Shown: positions 1-9,614 of the stretch, in pieces
Layout of the letters: each line of letters starts with the position of its first letter
How positions within the stretch are numbered: the first letter of the stretch is position 1
Assembly (NCBI RefSeq): GCF_002009425.1
Contig: NZ_CP019936.1
Location: 1,971,297-2,035,296 of the forward strand
Direction: 5' to 3'
Length of the DNA: 64,000 bases
From: Thiosocius teredinicola
GTDB taxonomy: Bacteria > Pseudomonadota > Gammaproteobacteria > Chromatiales > Chromatiaceae
The notes under the pieces: model-generated
Told to the model about the DNA's origin: nothing
The model's database searches: none
Seen by the model: only the letters and a program-made list of their open reading frames with translations
Made by a program: the position numbers and the translations under genes

Positions 1-51
1 CGACTGGTGATCGGCGACCTCGACGAAGGCCTGCAGTGCGGCGATTTCCAT
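1..51 (-). CDS. LysR-family transcriptional regulator, N-terminal fragment
   Basis: The first 51 bases, read on the reverse strand, encode the start of a protein beginning MEIAALQAFVEVADHQS, and the frame runs off the window edge. This is the typical opening of a LysR-type regulator (first helix of the winged helix-turn-helix, L.AFVEVA). It is transcribed divergently from leuC, with about 94 bp between the two start codons. LysR genes commonly sit divergent from leuC in pseudomonads, so it may regulate the leu genes. Only 17 residues are visible, so family assignment rests on this short pattern plus context. Confidence 0.7.
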   Translation of the reverse strand, partial: MEIAALQAFVEVADHQS

Positions 52-83
52 TATTCCTCAAAAGAATTCAAACAATGAAAAAC

Positions 84-102
84 ATGAATTTGTGTTATTC
101 AT
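84..102. promoter_or_regulatory. Candidate LysR-type operator between lysR and leuC
   Basis: A perfect 6-bp inverted repeat, ATGAAT-N7-ATTCAT, lies midway between the divergent LysR gene and leuC. It contains the T-N11-A pattern (T at 85, A at 97) typical of LysR-type binding boxes. The surrounding segment is AT-rich compared with both genes. Assignment as the binding site of the adjacent regulator is inference. Confidence 0.45.
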
Positions 103-145
103 ATTAGCCGCTATCGTTATTCCCGTCAGTTAATGGAATGTCGCC

Positions 146-1549
146 ATGAAACCGAAAACGCTCTACGACAAGTTGTGGGAATCGCATGTGGTCCGCGAAG
201 AGGCCGACGGTACGGCGTTGCTGTACATCGACCGGCACCTGGTGCACGAGGTGACCTCGCCGCAAGCGTTTGAGGGGCTGCGTCTGGCCGGTCGTCCGCT
301 GTGGCGCACCTCGGCCAACCTGGCGACCGCCGACCATAACGTCCCGACCACCGATCGCAGCAAGGGTATCGAAGACCCGGTATCGCGGCTGCAGGTCGAG
401 ACACTCGACCAGAACTGTGCCGACTTCAACATCGTCGAGTTCGGTATGAACGACCAGCGTCAGGGCATCGTGCACGTGATCGGCCCGGAGCAGGGTGCGA
501 CCCTGCCGGGTATGACGGTGGTGTGCGGCGATTCGCATACCTCGACCCACGGCGCGTTCGGCGCGCTGGCGCACGGCATCGGCACGTCCGAGGTCGAACA
601 CGTGCTCGCTACCCAATGTCTGATCCAGAAAAAGTCGAAGTCGATGCTGGTCGTCGTCGAGGGCGAGGCGCCCGCCGGCGTCACCGCCAAGGACATCGTG
701 CTGGCGATCATCGGCCGCATCGGCACGGCCGGTGGCACCGGCTACGCGATCGAGTTCAGCGGGCAGGCGATCCGCGATCTGTCGATGGAAGGCCGCATGA
801 CGGTGTGCAATATGGCGATCGAGGCCGGCGCGCGCGCAGGTTTCGTCGCGGTCGACGACAAGACCATCGAGTATGTCCGCAACCGGCCGTTCGCCCCGTC
901 GGCCGAGCATTGGGACCAGGCTGCTGCCTACTGGCACACGCTGCACAGCGATGACGGCGCCGAGTTCGACCACGTGGTCGTGATCCCGGCCGCCGAGATC
1001 CGTCCGCAGGTCACCTGGGGCACCTCGCCCGAGATGGTGGTGAGCGTCGACGGCAAGGTGCCGAACCCGGCCAACGAGAGCGATCCGGTCAGGGCCGAGG
1101 GCATGCGGCGCGCCCTCAAGTACATGGGGCTGGAGGCGGATACGCCGATCAGCGCGATCGCGGTCGACAAGGTTTTTATCGGTTCGTGCACCAATTCTCG
1201 AATTGAAGACCTGCGCGCCGCGGCCGGCGTAGCCAAAGGACGCAAGGTTGCTGATAACGTGAAGCAGGCGCTGGTGGTGCCCGGTTCCGGTCTGGTGAAG
1301 TCGCAGGCGGAGCGCGAAGGCCTGGACAAGATCTTCATCGAGGCAGGCTTTGAATGGCGCGAGCCGGGGTGCTCGATGTGTCTGGCGATGAACGCCGACC
1401 GTCTGCAGCCGGGGGAGCGCTGTGCGTCCACGTCCAACCGCAATTTCGAAGGCCGGCAAGGCCAGGGCGGGCGGACACATCTGGTCAGTCCGGCCATGGC
1501 GGCAGCCGCCGCGGTTGCCGGGCATTTCGTTGATATCAGAGACCTTTGA
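146..1549 (+). CDS. leuC: 3-isopropylmalate dehydratase large subunit
   Basis: LeuC is the iron-sulfur large subunit of isopropylmalate isomerase, which interconverts 2- and 3-isopropylmalate in leucine synthesis together with LeuD. The 467-residue length is the usual bacterial size. The aconitase-superfamily cluster cysteines are present: one in the IGSCTNSR motif and two in the [10 protein letters not shown] motif. The substrate-loop segment [15 protein letters not shown] is also intact. The start at 146 gives the expected N-terminus ([16 protein letters not shown]). It is the first gene of a leuC-lipoprotein-leuD-leuB run and lies divergent from a LysR gene with a likely operator between them. 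Confidence 0.98.
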   Translation: MKPKTLYDKLWESHVVREEADGTALLYIDRHLVHEVTSPQAFEGLRLAGRPLWRTSANLATADHNVPTTDRSKGIEDPVSRLQVETLDQNCADFNIVEFGMNDQRQGIVHVIGPEQGATLPGMTVVCGDSHTSTHGAFGALAHGIGTSEVEHVLATQCLIQKKSKSMLVVVEGEAPAGVTAKDIVLAIIGRIGTAGGTGYAIEFSGQAIRDLSMEGRMTVCNMAIEAGARAGFVAVDDKTIEYVRNRPFAPSAEHWDQAAAYWHTLHSDDGAEFDHVVVIPAAEIRPQVTWGTSPEMVVSVDGKVPNPANESDPVRAEGMRRALKYMGLEADTPISAIAVDKVFIGSCTNSRIEDLRAAAGVAKGRKVADNVKQALVVPGSGLVKSQAEREGLDKIFIEAGFEWREPGCSMCLAMNADRLQPGERCASTSNRNFEGRQGQGGRTHLVSPAMAAAAAVAGHFVDIRDL

Positions 1550-1582
1550 CGCCGCTGCGGCCGAAGGTCTGGAGGGGCAAGA

Positions 1583-1711
1583 ATGAAACGGGTTCTGTGG
1601 GTATGTATCGTGTTCGCCGTGCTGTCGATGGCGACCGGGTGTGAAACAGTCAAAGGTGTCGGTCGCGATATCACCAATGCGGGTGAAGCGATGGACGACG
1701 CCACGAGGTAG
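1583..1711 (+). CDS. Entericidin A/B-family small lipoprotein
   Basis: This 42-residue protein starts at ATG 1583 behind a strong ribosome-binding site (GGAGGGGC). It has a Lys-Arg N-terminus, a hydrophobic stretch and a lipobox-like end (MATGC) placing the lipidated Cys near residue 18. The short mature part ([17 protein letters not shown]) carries the conserved entericidin core. Entericidins are tiny membrane lipoproteins, originally described as a toxin/antidote pair in E. coli. Its stop lies 2 bp before the leuD start, so the two are probably translationally coupled. An entericidin gene between leuC and leuD is a recurring arrangement in betaproteobacteria; its function there is not established. 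Confidence 0.85.
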   Translation: MKRVLWVCIVFAVLSMATGCETVKGVGRDITNAGEAMDDATR

Positions 1712-1713
1712 CC

Positions 1714-2352
1714 ATGCAAAAGTTTGAGACCTTTACCGGTGTGGTCTGTCCGTTGGACCGATCCAATGTCGATACGGACGCGATCATCCCGAAGCAGTTC
1801 CTGAAGTCGATCAAGCGCACCGGTTTTGGTCCGAACTTGTTCGACGACTGGCGCTATCTCGACCACGGCGAGCCGGGCATGGACAACAGCACGCGTCCGG
1901 TCAATCCGGACTTCGTGCTCAACGATCCGCGCTACGCCGGCGCCAGCATCCTGTTGGCGCGCGAGAACTTCGGTTGCGGTTCGTCACGCGAGCACGCGCC
2001 CTGGGCGCTGGCCGATTACGGCTTCAAGGTGATTATCGCGCCGAGCTTCGCGGACATCTTCTTCAACAACAGCTTCAAGAACGGCCTGTTGCCGATCCAT
2101 CTGCATCCGGACACGGTCGACCGGCTGTTCGATCAGGCGATGGGCGACACGGCATTGCAGCTGACCGTCGATCTCGAACACCAGCAGCTGCATGGCATCG
2201 GCGACGAGGCGATCGGATTCGATGTCGATCCGTTCCGCAAGCATTGTTTGATCAACGGGCTGGACGATATCGGCCTGACCTTGCAGCACGTCGACGACAT
2301 CAAAGCCTACGAGGCACGTCGGCGCGACGAGGCGCCCTGGCTGTTCGCCTGA
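1714..2352 (+). CDS. leuD: 3-isopropylmalate dehydratase small subunit
   Basis: LeuD is the swivel-domain subunit that pairs with LeuC. The 212-residue length is normal. It shows the family hallmarks: the N-terminal [19 protein letters not shown] segment, the active-site [14 protein letters not shown] motif and the [13 protein letters not shown] segment. The start ATG follows the lipoprotein stop by 2 bp, with an AGG/GAGG ribosome-binding sequence inside the end of that gene, suggesting coupled translation. Confidence 0.98.
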   Translation: MQKFETFTGVVCPLDRSNVDTDAIIPKQFLKSIKRTGFGPNLFDDWRYLDHGEPGMDNSTRPVNPDFVLNDPRYAGASILLARENFGCGSSREHAPWALADYGFKVIIAPSFADIFFNNSFKNGLLPIHLHPDTVDRLFDQAMGDTALQLTVDLEHQQLHGIGDEAIGFDVDPFRKHCLINGLDDIGLTLQHVDDIKAYEARRRDEAPWLFA

Positions 2353-2442
2353 TTGTCGGCGGTGCGATAAAAAATTGATGAGTCTGGCGCTGCGCAGCGA
2401 CGTTTCGACGCGGGGCGCAGCACCTCGAGTGAGTGGGGAGTT

Positions 2443-3516
2443 ATGAGCAAAAGAATTCTGGTATTGCCGGGTGACGGTATCGGTCCCGAGATTACGGCCG
2501 AGGCGGTCAAGGTACTCGATGCGCTGGTCGGCGAGGGGCTGGACGTCGAACTCGACGAGGGCCTGATCGGCGGCGCGGCCTACGATGCCGCCGAGACCCC
2601 CTTGCCCAGCGCCACACTGGACATGGCCAGGGAGGCGGACGCCATTCTGCTCGGCGCGGTCGGTGGTCCGAAGTGGGAGCCGCTGGACATCTCGGTGCGC
2701 CCGGAAAAGGGCCTGCTGGGCCTGCGTGCCGAACTCGGGCTGTTCTCGAACCTGCGTCCGGCGATCCTGTATCCGCAGCTCGCCGATGCCTCGAGCCTGC
2801 GCGCCGAGATTGTCGCCGGCCTGGACATCATGATCGTGCGCGAGCTGACCGGCGGCATCTATTTCGGCCAGCCGCGCGGCATCCGCACGCTGGAGAACGG
2901 CGAACGCCAGGGTTTCAACACGCTGGTGTATGCCGAGCACGAGATCGAACGCATCGTGCGCTCGGCGTGCGACATTGCCATGAAGCGCGGCAAACGGCTG
3001 TGCTCGGTCGACAAGGCCAACGTACTCGAATGCACCGAGCTGTGGCGCGAAGTGGCCGAGCGGGTCGTCAAGAACGAATACCCCGAGATCGAGCTGTCGC
3101 ACATGTATGTCGACAATGCCGCCATGCAGCTGGTGAAATGGCCGAAGCAGTTCGACGTCATGGTCACCACCAATATGTTCGGCGACATCCTGTCGGACGC
3201 GGCGGCCATGCTGACCGGTTCAATCGGCATGCTGCCGTCCGCCTCGCTCAACGAAAAGGGGCAGGGCATGTATGAGCCGATCCACGGCTCGGCGCCGGAT
3301 ATCGCCGGCAAGGGCGTTGCCAACCCCTTGGCGACCATCCTGTCGGTGGCGATGATGCTGCGCTACAGCCTCGGCGAGTCGGCGATGGCCGAGCGTATCG
3401 AGAAGGCCGTCGAGCAGGTGCTCGATCAGGGCCTGCGCACGCCGGACATCATGTCCGAGGGCATGACCGAGGTGAACTGTGAAGGAATGGGCGACGCGGT
3501 TGTCGCCGCATTGTGA
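2443..3516 (+). CDS. leuB: 3-isopropylmalate dehydrogenase
   Basis: LeuB oxidatively decarboxylates 3-isopropylmalate to 2-oxoisocaproate using NAD+. The 357-residue protein begins with the nucleotide-fold opening [13 protein letters not shown]. It also carries the [10 protein letters not shown] substrate-loop motif, the SVDKANVLE segment and the metal-binding [19 protein letters not shown] region. A good ribosome-binding site (GGGGAG) precedes the ATG. It closes the leu cluster and is followed 65 bp later by asd. Confidence 0.98.
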   Translation: MSKRILVLPGDGIGPEITAEAVKVLDALVGEGLDVELDEGLIGGAAYDAAETPLPSATLDMAREADAILLGAVGGPKWEPLDISVRPEKGLLGLRAELGLFSNLRPAILYPQLADASSLRAEIVAGLDIMIVRELTGGIYFGQPRGIRTLENGERQGFNTLVYAEHEIERIVRSACDIAMKRGKRLCSVDKANVLECTELWREVAERVVKNEYPEIELSHMYVDNAAMQLVKWPKQFDVMVTTNMFGDILSDAAAMLTGSIGMLPSASLNEKGQGMYEPIHGSAPDIAGKGVANPLATILSVAMMLRYSLGESAMAERIEKAVEQVLDQGLRTPDIMSEGMTEVNCEGMGDAVVAAL

Positions 3517-3581
3517 ATTAAAACGAGCAAGCCGGTCGGCCAGGTCGATCGGTATGAGTTCTGTCGAGTCGGGTGTGTGAC

Positions 3582-4697
3582 ATGAAAAGAGTGGGTTTTG
3601 TAGGTTGGCGCGGCATGGTCGGTTCGGTCCTGATGGACCGTATGCGCGAAGAGAACGACTTCGCCGAGATCGATGAGCCGGTATTCTTCACCACCTCGCA
3701 GGCCGGTCAGCCGGGCCCGGATATCGGTAAACCGGTGCCGGCGCTCAAAGATGCCACCAACATCGACGAACTCAAGCAGATGGACGCGATCGTCACCTGC
3801 CAGGGTGGCGACTACACCAAGCAGGTATTCGCCGAGCTGCGCAAGTCCGGCTGGGATGGCTATTGGATCGATGCGGCGTCGGCGTTGCGCATGAACGACG
3901 ACACCGTGATCGTGCTCGATCCGGTCAACCTGAAGGTGGTCGAGCAGGCATTGGCCGACGGCAAGAAGGATTTCATCGGCGGCAATTGCACGGTCAGCCT
4001 GATGCTGATGGGCCTGGGCGGCCTGTTCAATGCCGACTTAGTCGAGTGGGCCACGTCGATGACCTACCAGGCCGCGTCCGGCGCCGGCGCCAAGAACATG
4101 CGTGAGCTGTTGAGCCAGATGGGGGTGTTGCGCGACAGCGTGGCCGATCTGCTGGCCAACCCTGCGTCGGCGATCCTGGATATCGATCGCGCGGTCACCG
4201 AAACCCTGCGCAGCGAGGCCTATCCGACCGACAACTTCGGCGTGCCCCTGGCTGGCAGCCTGATCCCGTGGATCGACGTGCCGCTCGACAACGGGCAGAG
4301 CAAGGAAGAATGGAAGGCGATCTCCGAAACCAACAAGATCCTCGGCCGGATGGACAACCCGATCCCGATTGACGGCACCTGCGTGCGGATCGGTGCTATG
4401 CGCTGCCATAGCCAGGGCTTGACGATCAAACTCAAGCGCGATGTGCCGATCGACGAGATCGAGCAGATCCTGGATGAGGCCAACCCCTGGTCGAAGGTCA
4501 TCCCCAACGATCGCGAGCAGACGATCCGCGAACTGACGCCTGCCAAGGTCACCGGCACGCTGACCATCCCGGTCGGCCGGCTGCGCAAGATGAATCTCGG
4601 CAGCGAATACCTCAACGCGTTCACTGTCGGCGACCAGCTGTTGTGGGGCGCGGCCGAGCCGCTGCGTCGTATGCTGCGTATCCTTTTGGCGCGATGA
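3582..4697 (+). CDS. asd: Aspartate-semialdehyde dehydrogenase
   Basis: Asd reduces aspartyl phosphate to aspartate semialdehyde, feeding lysine/diaminopimelate, methionine and threonine synthesis. I chose ATG 3582 because the product then starts [17 protein letters not shown], the NADP-binding opening of the gammaproteobacterial family. A GTG nine bases upstream is also in frame. The length is 371 residues against about 367 in E. coli. The catalytic cysteine is in [13 protein letters not shown], and the [15 protein letters not shown] segment is present. It sits between leuB and fimV as in Pseudomonas. Confidence 0.97.
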   Translation: MKRVGFVGWRGMVGSVLMDRMREENDFAEIDEPVFFTTSQAGQPGPDIGKPVPALKDATNIDELKQMDAIVTCQGGDYTKQVFAELRKSGWDGYWIDAASALRMNDDTVIVLDPVNLKVVEQALADGKKDFIGGNCTVSLMLMGLGGLFNADLVEWATSMTYQAASGAGAKNMRELLSQMGVLRDSVADLLANPASAILDIDRAVTETLRSEAYPTDNFGVPLAGSLIPWIDVPLDNGQSKEEWKAISETNKILGRMDNPIPIDGTCVRIGAMRCHSQGLTIKLKRDVPIDEIEQILDEANPWSKVIPNDREQTIRELTPAKVTGTLTIPVGRLRKMNLGSEYLNAFTVGDQLLWGAAEPLRRMLRILLAR

Positions 4698-4703
4698 CTC
4701 CAA

Positions 4704-4727
4704 GCACGGCCGCAATCGCGGTCGTGC
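4704..4727. other. Strong hairpin after asd
   Basis: An inverted repeat with near-perfect 10-bp arms and an AATC loop starts 7 bp after the asd stop. It is followed by seven A residues rather than T residues on the + strand. It is therefore not a standard intrinsic terminator for asd. It may stabilise the 3' end of the leu-asd transcript. Confidence 0.55.
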
Positions 4728-4907
4728 AAAAAAATCCTCATTAGTCGTTTCAGTCTTGAGGTCTGCTGCCGTTACTATCGTTGGTAGAACATATTGACTC
4801 GGCTATAGTTAGGCCAAAATCATTACATCGGTTCTGAATTGCACCTACATAATCTGTGGGTTACGCAACGATGAAATCGGGGCGGAGAAGCACCTGAGGG
4901 AGGATTC

Positions 4908-7900
4908 ATGGTCCGCAAGTTGGCATTAGCGGTTTCACTGGCATTAGGGACTCTGAGTGTTCCGGTACATGCTCTTGGATTGGGAGAGCTGAGCTCCAAG
5001 TCCACGCTGAACCAGAATTTCAATGGCGACATCAGCCTGCTTTCGGTCAACCCCGAAGAGTTGGACGGTGTCCGTGTTCGATTAGCGGACGAAGATGCCT
5101 TCGCCCGCGCCGGCATCGAACGTCCGTTTTATCTGACGCTGCTCCGATTCGAGCCGACGATGACCAAACGCGGCAAGGCCGTGGTCAAGGTCACCTCGGA
5201 TTTCCCGATTCGTGAGCCGTTTCTGAACTTCCTCGTCGAGGTCAACTGGCCGAAGGGCCGTTTGATGCGCGAGTACACGGTACTGCTCGATCCGCCGACC
5301 ACGACCAAGCGTCGTCCGCCGGCGATTGCCCAGACCACCAAGTCCAAGGCCGCTGCACCGGCGCCGAAACCGGCAGCCAAGCCGGCGAAGCCAAGTGCAG
5401 CAGCAACTACCAGTCAGGCTCCAACCCCGTCCCCGGCGAGCACCGAAGGCTTTGAATACGGCCCGGTGCAGGAGAATGACACCGTGTGGGGCATTGCTCG
5501 CAAGACTTTGCCCGCCGGTGTCAGCATGGAGCAGATGATGATGGCCTTGTACAAGGCCAACCCGCAGGCCTTCGTGCGCAACGACATCAACCTGTTGCGC
5601 AAAGGTCGCATACTGCGGGTACCGTCGGTCGCCGAAATCAAGGAAATGAGCCGCCAGGAGGCGCGCGACGCCTATCGCGAGCAGCAGGATCAATGGCTGG
5701 CGCGACGCAACGAAAAACTGCAGGAAGCCGCGGCTGAAGAGCAGGCCGAAGCCGATGCGAAAGAGGCAGCGACCGAAGAGGGTGCTGATGCCAAAGCGGC
5801 AGCAGCCGAATCCGAGAGCGATGCCAGCGACCAACTGCGCATCGCCACCGCCCGCCCGCAAGGCGAAGGTGAAGCCGGTGCCGGCGATGACGACGCTACG
5901 GCGACCACCTCCGACGAGCTGAGCGCACGTCTGTTGGCGGCACGTGAAAACGCCGAGACCTCGCGCCAAGAGGCCGAGTCCCTGCGTGGTCAGGTCGACG
6001 ATCTCAAAGACCGTCTGTCCGACATGCAGAAGCTGCTCAGCCTGAAGGACGAGCAACTGGCGCAGCTGCAGGATCAGATCACCACCGGCGATGGTGCTGC
6101 GCCGGCAACCGAAGAGACGCCGGCTACCGAGGCCATGGCCGAAGGCGAGGCGGCACCGGGTGAAGAAACCGCTGCTGAGGCCGGTGATGCACTCGATGCT
6201 GTCATGGCCGACGCCAAGGATGCCGTCGAAGGCGTGGCCGACACCGTCGCCGATGGCATGCCGAGCGAGGTCAAGATTGAAGACATCGCACCGCAGGTCG
6301 ATCCGGACACGATCGTCGAATCCACCAGTGACGAGGCGCCTGCAGAGGCACCGGTAGCATCGGAAGTCGACCTGTCTGCGCCGATCCAGGATGTACCGCC
6401 TCAGGTTGATCCGGATGCGGTTGTTGCAGCTGCCGGCGAAGGCGAGGCTGCACCTGCCGAAACCGAGATGGGCCAGGAGATCGTGATCGGCGACGAACCG
6501 CCGGCCACGGCATCCGAAGAACTGGTCATCGACACCGGCAGTGAGCCGGCGCCGGCCGAAGAGACGGCTGCCGCCAGCGAGACCCCGGGTGAAGTCGTGG
6601 TAGCGGACGTGCCGGTTGAACCGACCCCCGCGCCGGATGCCGCCGCTGGCGACTCCGATTCGATCATGGCGATGGTGCAGGACAACATGATCCCGATCGC
6701 CGGTGGCGGTGTCGTACTGCTCGGCCTGCTGGGATGGATGGTCGCTCGTGGTCGCAAGAAAGACGACGGCAAGGAACTGCTGGCAGCGGGCGCTGCGGCA
6801 GGTGCCGCCACCGCGGCAGCACCGGTTGCCGACGCCGATATCACCGGTCTCGAAGAAGAGGATGCCGAGGACGAACTGCCCGACAGCTCCTTCCTCGACG
6901 AGTTCTCTCCGAGCGAAATGAACGCCTTGCAGGACGAAACCGGTGAAGTGGACCCGGTCTCCGAGGCAGACGTGTACATCGCCTATGGTCGCTATCAGCA
7001 AGCCGAAGAGCTGCTCAAGCAGGCCATGAACCGCGAACCGGAGCGTCTCGCGCTGAAGCACAAACTGCTTGAAGTGCACTATGCGACGCGTAATACCGCA
7101 GCCTTCGGCGCCCTCGCCGAAGAGATGGTTGCGGCCGGTCAGGATGCCGTCGACGAGCACGCCTGGATGCGCGCACAGGACATGGGGCGTGAACTCGACC
7201 CGAACAACCCCTTGTTCGCGAACAAGGGTGGCGACTCCGCCGCTCCGGCCGCCGCTGCGGCGGGTGCCGCTGCGAGCGCATCGATCGCCGCTGTCCACCG
7301 TTCGGAGAGTGTCGACGACGATACCCTGTCGCTGGGTGATCTCGATCTGAACATGTCGTCCGACGCCGATCAGGATCCGGATATCACCGATACCTTCGAG
7401 CCGCCGTCCGAAGTCTCGATCATGCTCGACCTCGACGACGAGGACGACACTACGGCGGTCATGGAGGCACCGACGTCCGAGATTCCCGAGAGCATCTCGC
7501 TGGATGAGTTGGACGACGACCTCAAGTTCTCTCCGGACAAGGGTGTCGAGTCGGTCGCTGCGCTGGAAAGCGGCGAAGACAACATCACCGATTCGCTCGA
7601 CCTCGACAGCATGATGGCTGACGCGGAAGCGGCGATCGACAGCGAAGAAAGCATGATGAACGCCGACAGTGACTTCAGTGCAGACGAACTGCAGGCACAA
7701 CTCGACGAGCTCAGCGATCTGTCGGTGCTGGATTCCGGCCTGGACGAGCCGCCGCCGGCGGGCCTCGGTCTGGTCGAGGAAGACAAGGGTGAGAAACCGC
7801 AGGGTCTGGACGAGCCGATCAGCCTGGATACCGCATTCGATGCCGATGAAAGTTCGGCCGATCAGGAGACCGACACGCTCGAACTCGACGAGATCAGCGG

Positions 7901-8072
7901 CCCGGGCGAACTGGAAGGTGAAGACGAAGTCACCACCAAGCTCGATCTGGCACGCGCCTATGTCGACATGGGCGACCAGGACGGCGCGCGCAGCATCCTC
8001 GAAGAGGTCGTTGCCGAGGGCAACGATAACCAACGCGACGATGCGGAGAAGCTGTTGGCTGAACTCGGCTGA
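4908..8072 (+). CDS. fimV: FimV-family polar hub / peptidoglycan-binding protein
   Basis: FimV-type proteins are inner-membrane, polar scaffold proteins needed for type IV pilus assembly and twitching in Pseudomonas. This 1054-residue protein has a signal peptide (about 1-22) and the FimV N-terminal domain opening LGLGELSSKSTLNQNF. A LysM-like peptidoglycan-binding region lies at about 180-240. A coiled-coil segment at about 340-390 and a long acidic Ala/Pro/Glu-rich spacer follow. One membrane helix lies at about 591-612. Cytoplasmic TPR-like repeats lie at about 687-744 and a conserved FimV C-terminal helical motif at about 1007-1054. Two copies of a PPQVDPD/APQVDPD unit occur near 460 and 495. 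A strong ribosome-binding site (GGGAGGA) precedes the start. The asd-fimV-truA order matches Pseudomonas. Confidence 0.93.
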   Translation: MVRKLALAVSLALGTLSVPVHALGLGELSSKSTLNQNFNGDISLLSVNPEELDGVRVRLADEDAFARAGIERPFYLTLLRFEPTMTKRGKAVVKVTSDFPIREPFLNFLVEVNWPKGRLMREYTVLLDPPTTTKRRPPAIAQTTKSKAAAPAPKPAAKPAKPSAAATTSQAPTPSPASTEGFEYGPVQENDTVWGIARKTLPAGVSMEQMMMALYKANPQAFVRNDINLLRKGRILRVPSVAEIKEMSRQEARDAYREQQDQWLARRNEKLQEAAAEEQAEADAKEAATEEGADAKAAAAESESDASDQLRIATARPQGEGEAGAGDDDATATTSDELSARLLAARENAETSRQEAESLRGQVDDLKDRLSDMQKLLSLKDEQLAQLQDQITTGDGAAPATEETPATEAMAEGEAAPGEETAAEAGDALDAVMADAKDAVEGVADTVADGMPSEVKIEDIAPQVDPDTIVESTSDEAPAEAPVASEVDLSAPIQDVPPQVDPDAVVAAAGEGEAAPAETEMGQEIVIGDEPPATASEELVIDTGSEPAPAEETAAASETPGEVVVADVPVEPTPAPDAAAGDSDSIMAMVQDNMIPIAGGGVVLLGLLGWMVARGRKKDDGKELLAAGAAAGAATAAAPVADADITGLEEEDAEDELPDSSFLDEFSPSEMNALQDETGEVDPVSEADVYIAYGRYQQAEELLKQAMNREPERLALKHKLLEVHYATRNTAAFGALAEEMVAAGQDAVDEHAWMRAQDMGRELDPNNPLFANKGGDSAAPAAAAAGAAASASIAAVHRSESVDDDTLSLGDLDLNMSSDADQDPDITDTFEPPSEVSIMLDLDDEDDTTAVMEAPTSEIPESISLDELDDDLKFSPDKGVESVAALESGEDNITDSLDLDSMMADAEAAIDSEESMMNADSDFSADELQAQLDELSDLSVLDSGLDEPPPAGLGLVEEDKGEKPQGLDEPISLDTAFDADESSADQETDTLELDEISGPGELEGEDEVTTKLDLARAYVDMGDQDGARSILEEVVAEGNDNQRDDAEKLLAELG

Positions 8073-8100
8073 TCTGATCGCCTAAATGTGATGAAGTATG

Positions 8101-8129
8101 CGGGCGCCTGATGGCGCCCGTATTTTTTT
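8101..8129 (+). terminator. Intrinsic terminator after fimV, abutting the truA start codon
   Basis: A perfect 8-bp stem (CGGGCGCC / GGCGCCCG) with a TGAT loop is followed by TATTTTTTT. The A of the truA ATG is the base right after the T-run. This is a textbook Rho-independent terminator for fimV. Confidence 0.9.
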
Positions 8130-8927
8130 ATGCGAATTGCACTGGGTATCGAATACGACGGCTCGCGCTTCAAAGGCTGGCAACTACAGCGCCATGCCGT
8201 GCGCACCGTGCAGGGTGAGCTCGAGGCCGCATTGTCGACCGTGGCGGCGCACCCGGTGCGCGTGGTGTGTGCCGGACGGACCGACACCGGCGTGCATGCG
8301 GTGGGCCAGGTGGTGCACTTCGACACCCAGGCCGAGCGCGCGCCGCGCAACTGGGTATTGGGTGGCAACGTCAACCTGCCGGACGATGTCGCCATCACCT
8401 GGGCCCAGCCGGTCGACGACAACTTTCATGCGAGATTCTCGGCACAGGCACGCAGCTACCGCTACCTGATCCTGAACCGGCCCACGCGCAGCGCGCTGCT
8501 GGGCGGCCGTACCACCTGGGTACACGGGGAACTGGACGCCGATCTGATGCACCGCGCCGGTCAGGCCCTGGTGGGTACGCATGATTTCTCCAGCTACCGC
8601 GCGATCGGCTGTCAGGCCAAGAGCCCGGTGCGCACACTGCATTCGCTGAGCGTGCGCCGCGCCGGTGAGCTGATCGAGCTGCGCGTGCATGCCAATGCCT
8701 TTCTGCACCACATGATCCGCAACATCGCCGGGGTGCTGATCGCGATCGGCAGCGGCAAACAGGCCGAGAGCTGGGCGGACGAGGTCCTCGAACTGCGTGA
8801 TCGCACCCTGGGCGGGGTCACCGCGCCGCCCGATGGACTGTACTTCGAGCGTGTCTGGTACCCGCCGGAGTTCGACCTTCCGTTGCCGCCACCGGTGCCG
8901 TTTGTCGGCATGACGGGCGATGTTTGA
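8130..8927 (+). CDS. truA: tRNA pseudouridine(38-40) synthase TruA
   Basis: TruA isomerises uridines 38-40 in the anticodon stem-loop of many tRNAs. The 265-residue protein starts with the conserved RIALGIEYDGSRFKGWQ segment. It has the catalytic aspartate in the motif CAGRTDTGVHA. No other start is possible: the next in-frame codon upstream of any use is a TGA at 8109. The start codon sits directly after the T-run of the fimV terminator with no Shine-Dalgarno sequence, so translation must use another route (see findings). Confidence 0.96.
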   Translation: MRIALGIEYDGSRFKGWQLQRHAVRTVQGELEAALSTVAAHPVRVVCAGRTDTGVHAVGQVVHFDTQAERAPRNWVLGGNVNLPDDVAITWAQPVDDNFHARFSAQARSYRYLILNRPTRSALLGGRTTWVHGELDADLMHRAGQALVGTHDFSSYRAIGCQAKSPVRTLHSLSVRRAGELIELRVHANAFLHHMIRNIAGVLIAIGSGKQAESWADEVLELRDRTLGGVTAPPDGLYFERVWYPPEFDLPLPPPVPFVGMTGDV

Positions 8928-8990
8928 CGCAGACAATCAATGACTGAAGCAACGGCAAATGGACGCCTTTTTGCGTCATAATGTGCCGTT

Positions 8991-9614
8991 ATGCGAACCC
9001 GAGTTAAGATATGCGGCATAACGCGATTCGATGATGCCGCGGCGGTGGTCGAGCACGGCGCCGATGCGATCGGCTTCGTGTTCTACGAGCGCAGCCCGCG
9101 CAACGTTGCCATCGAGCGGGCTGCCGAGATCGTACGCCGGCTGCCACCGTACCTGACTACCGTCGGTTTGTTCGTCAATGCCGAAGACGATCTGGTCCGC
9201 CGGGTCGTCGAGACCGTTGGGATCGACCTGTTGCAGTTTCACGGTGATGAACCGCCCGAGGTCTGCCAGCGCTACGCCCGCCCGTGGATGCGGGCCATCC
9301 GAATGAAACCGGGCACCGACCTGGTGGCCCAGCGGCAGGCTTACGGTGAAGGCCGCGGCCTGCTGCTCGATGCCTATATGCCGGGTGTGCCGGGAGGCAC
9401 CGGCGAGACGTTCAACTGGGATCTGATTCCCCCCGAGCTGGCCGGCGAAATCGTACTGGCCGGCGGTCTTGATGCGAACAACGTGGGTGATGCCATCCGT
9501 CGCGTGCGGCCCTATGCGGTCGATGTCAGCGGCGGCGTAGAGGCGGAAAAGGGCATCAAAGACCCGCAAAAGATTAAAGCCTTTATCGAAGAGGTAAGAC
9601 GTGCACAAATCTGA
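8991..9614 (+). CDS. trpF: Phosphoribosylanthranilate isomerase
   Basis: TrpF performs the Amadori rearrangement of phosphoribosylanthranilate in tryptophan synthesis. The 207-residue TIM barrel begins VKICGIT with the catalytic Cys. It ends with the phosphate-binding AGGLDANNV and VDVSGGVE motifs. No ribosome-binding site is visible. A CATAAT hexamer at 8977-8982 lies only 8 bp before the ATG, so a leaderless transcript is possible (inference). It overlaps trpB by 14 bp and leads a trpF-trpB-trpA operon. Confidence 0.97.
   Translation: MRTRVKICGITRFDDAAAVVEHGADAIGFVFYERSPRNVAIERAAEIVRRLPPYLTTVGLFVNAEDDLVRRVVETVGIDLLQFHGDEPPEVCQRYARPWMRAIRMKPGTDLVAQRQAYGEGRGLLLDAYMPGVPGGTGETFNWDLIPPELAGEIVLAGGLDANNVGDAIRRVRPYAVDVSGGVEAEKGIKDPQKIKAFIEEVRRAQI

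Noticed and set aside
5082-8033. 983-residue open frame antisense to fimV
   Set aside because: The fimV frame has clear FimV domains. The antisense frame arises from GC-rich codon bias and has no recognisable domain.
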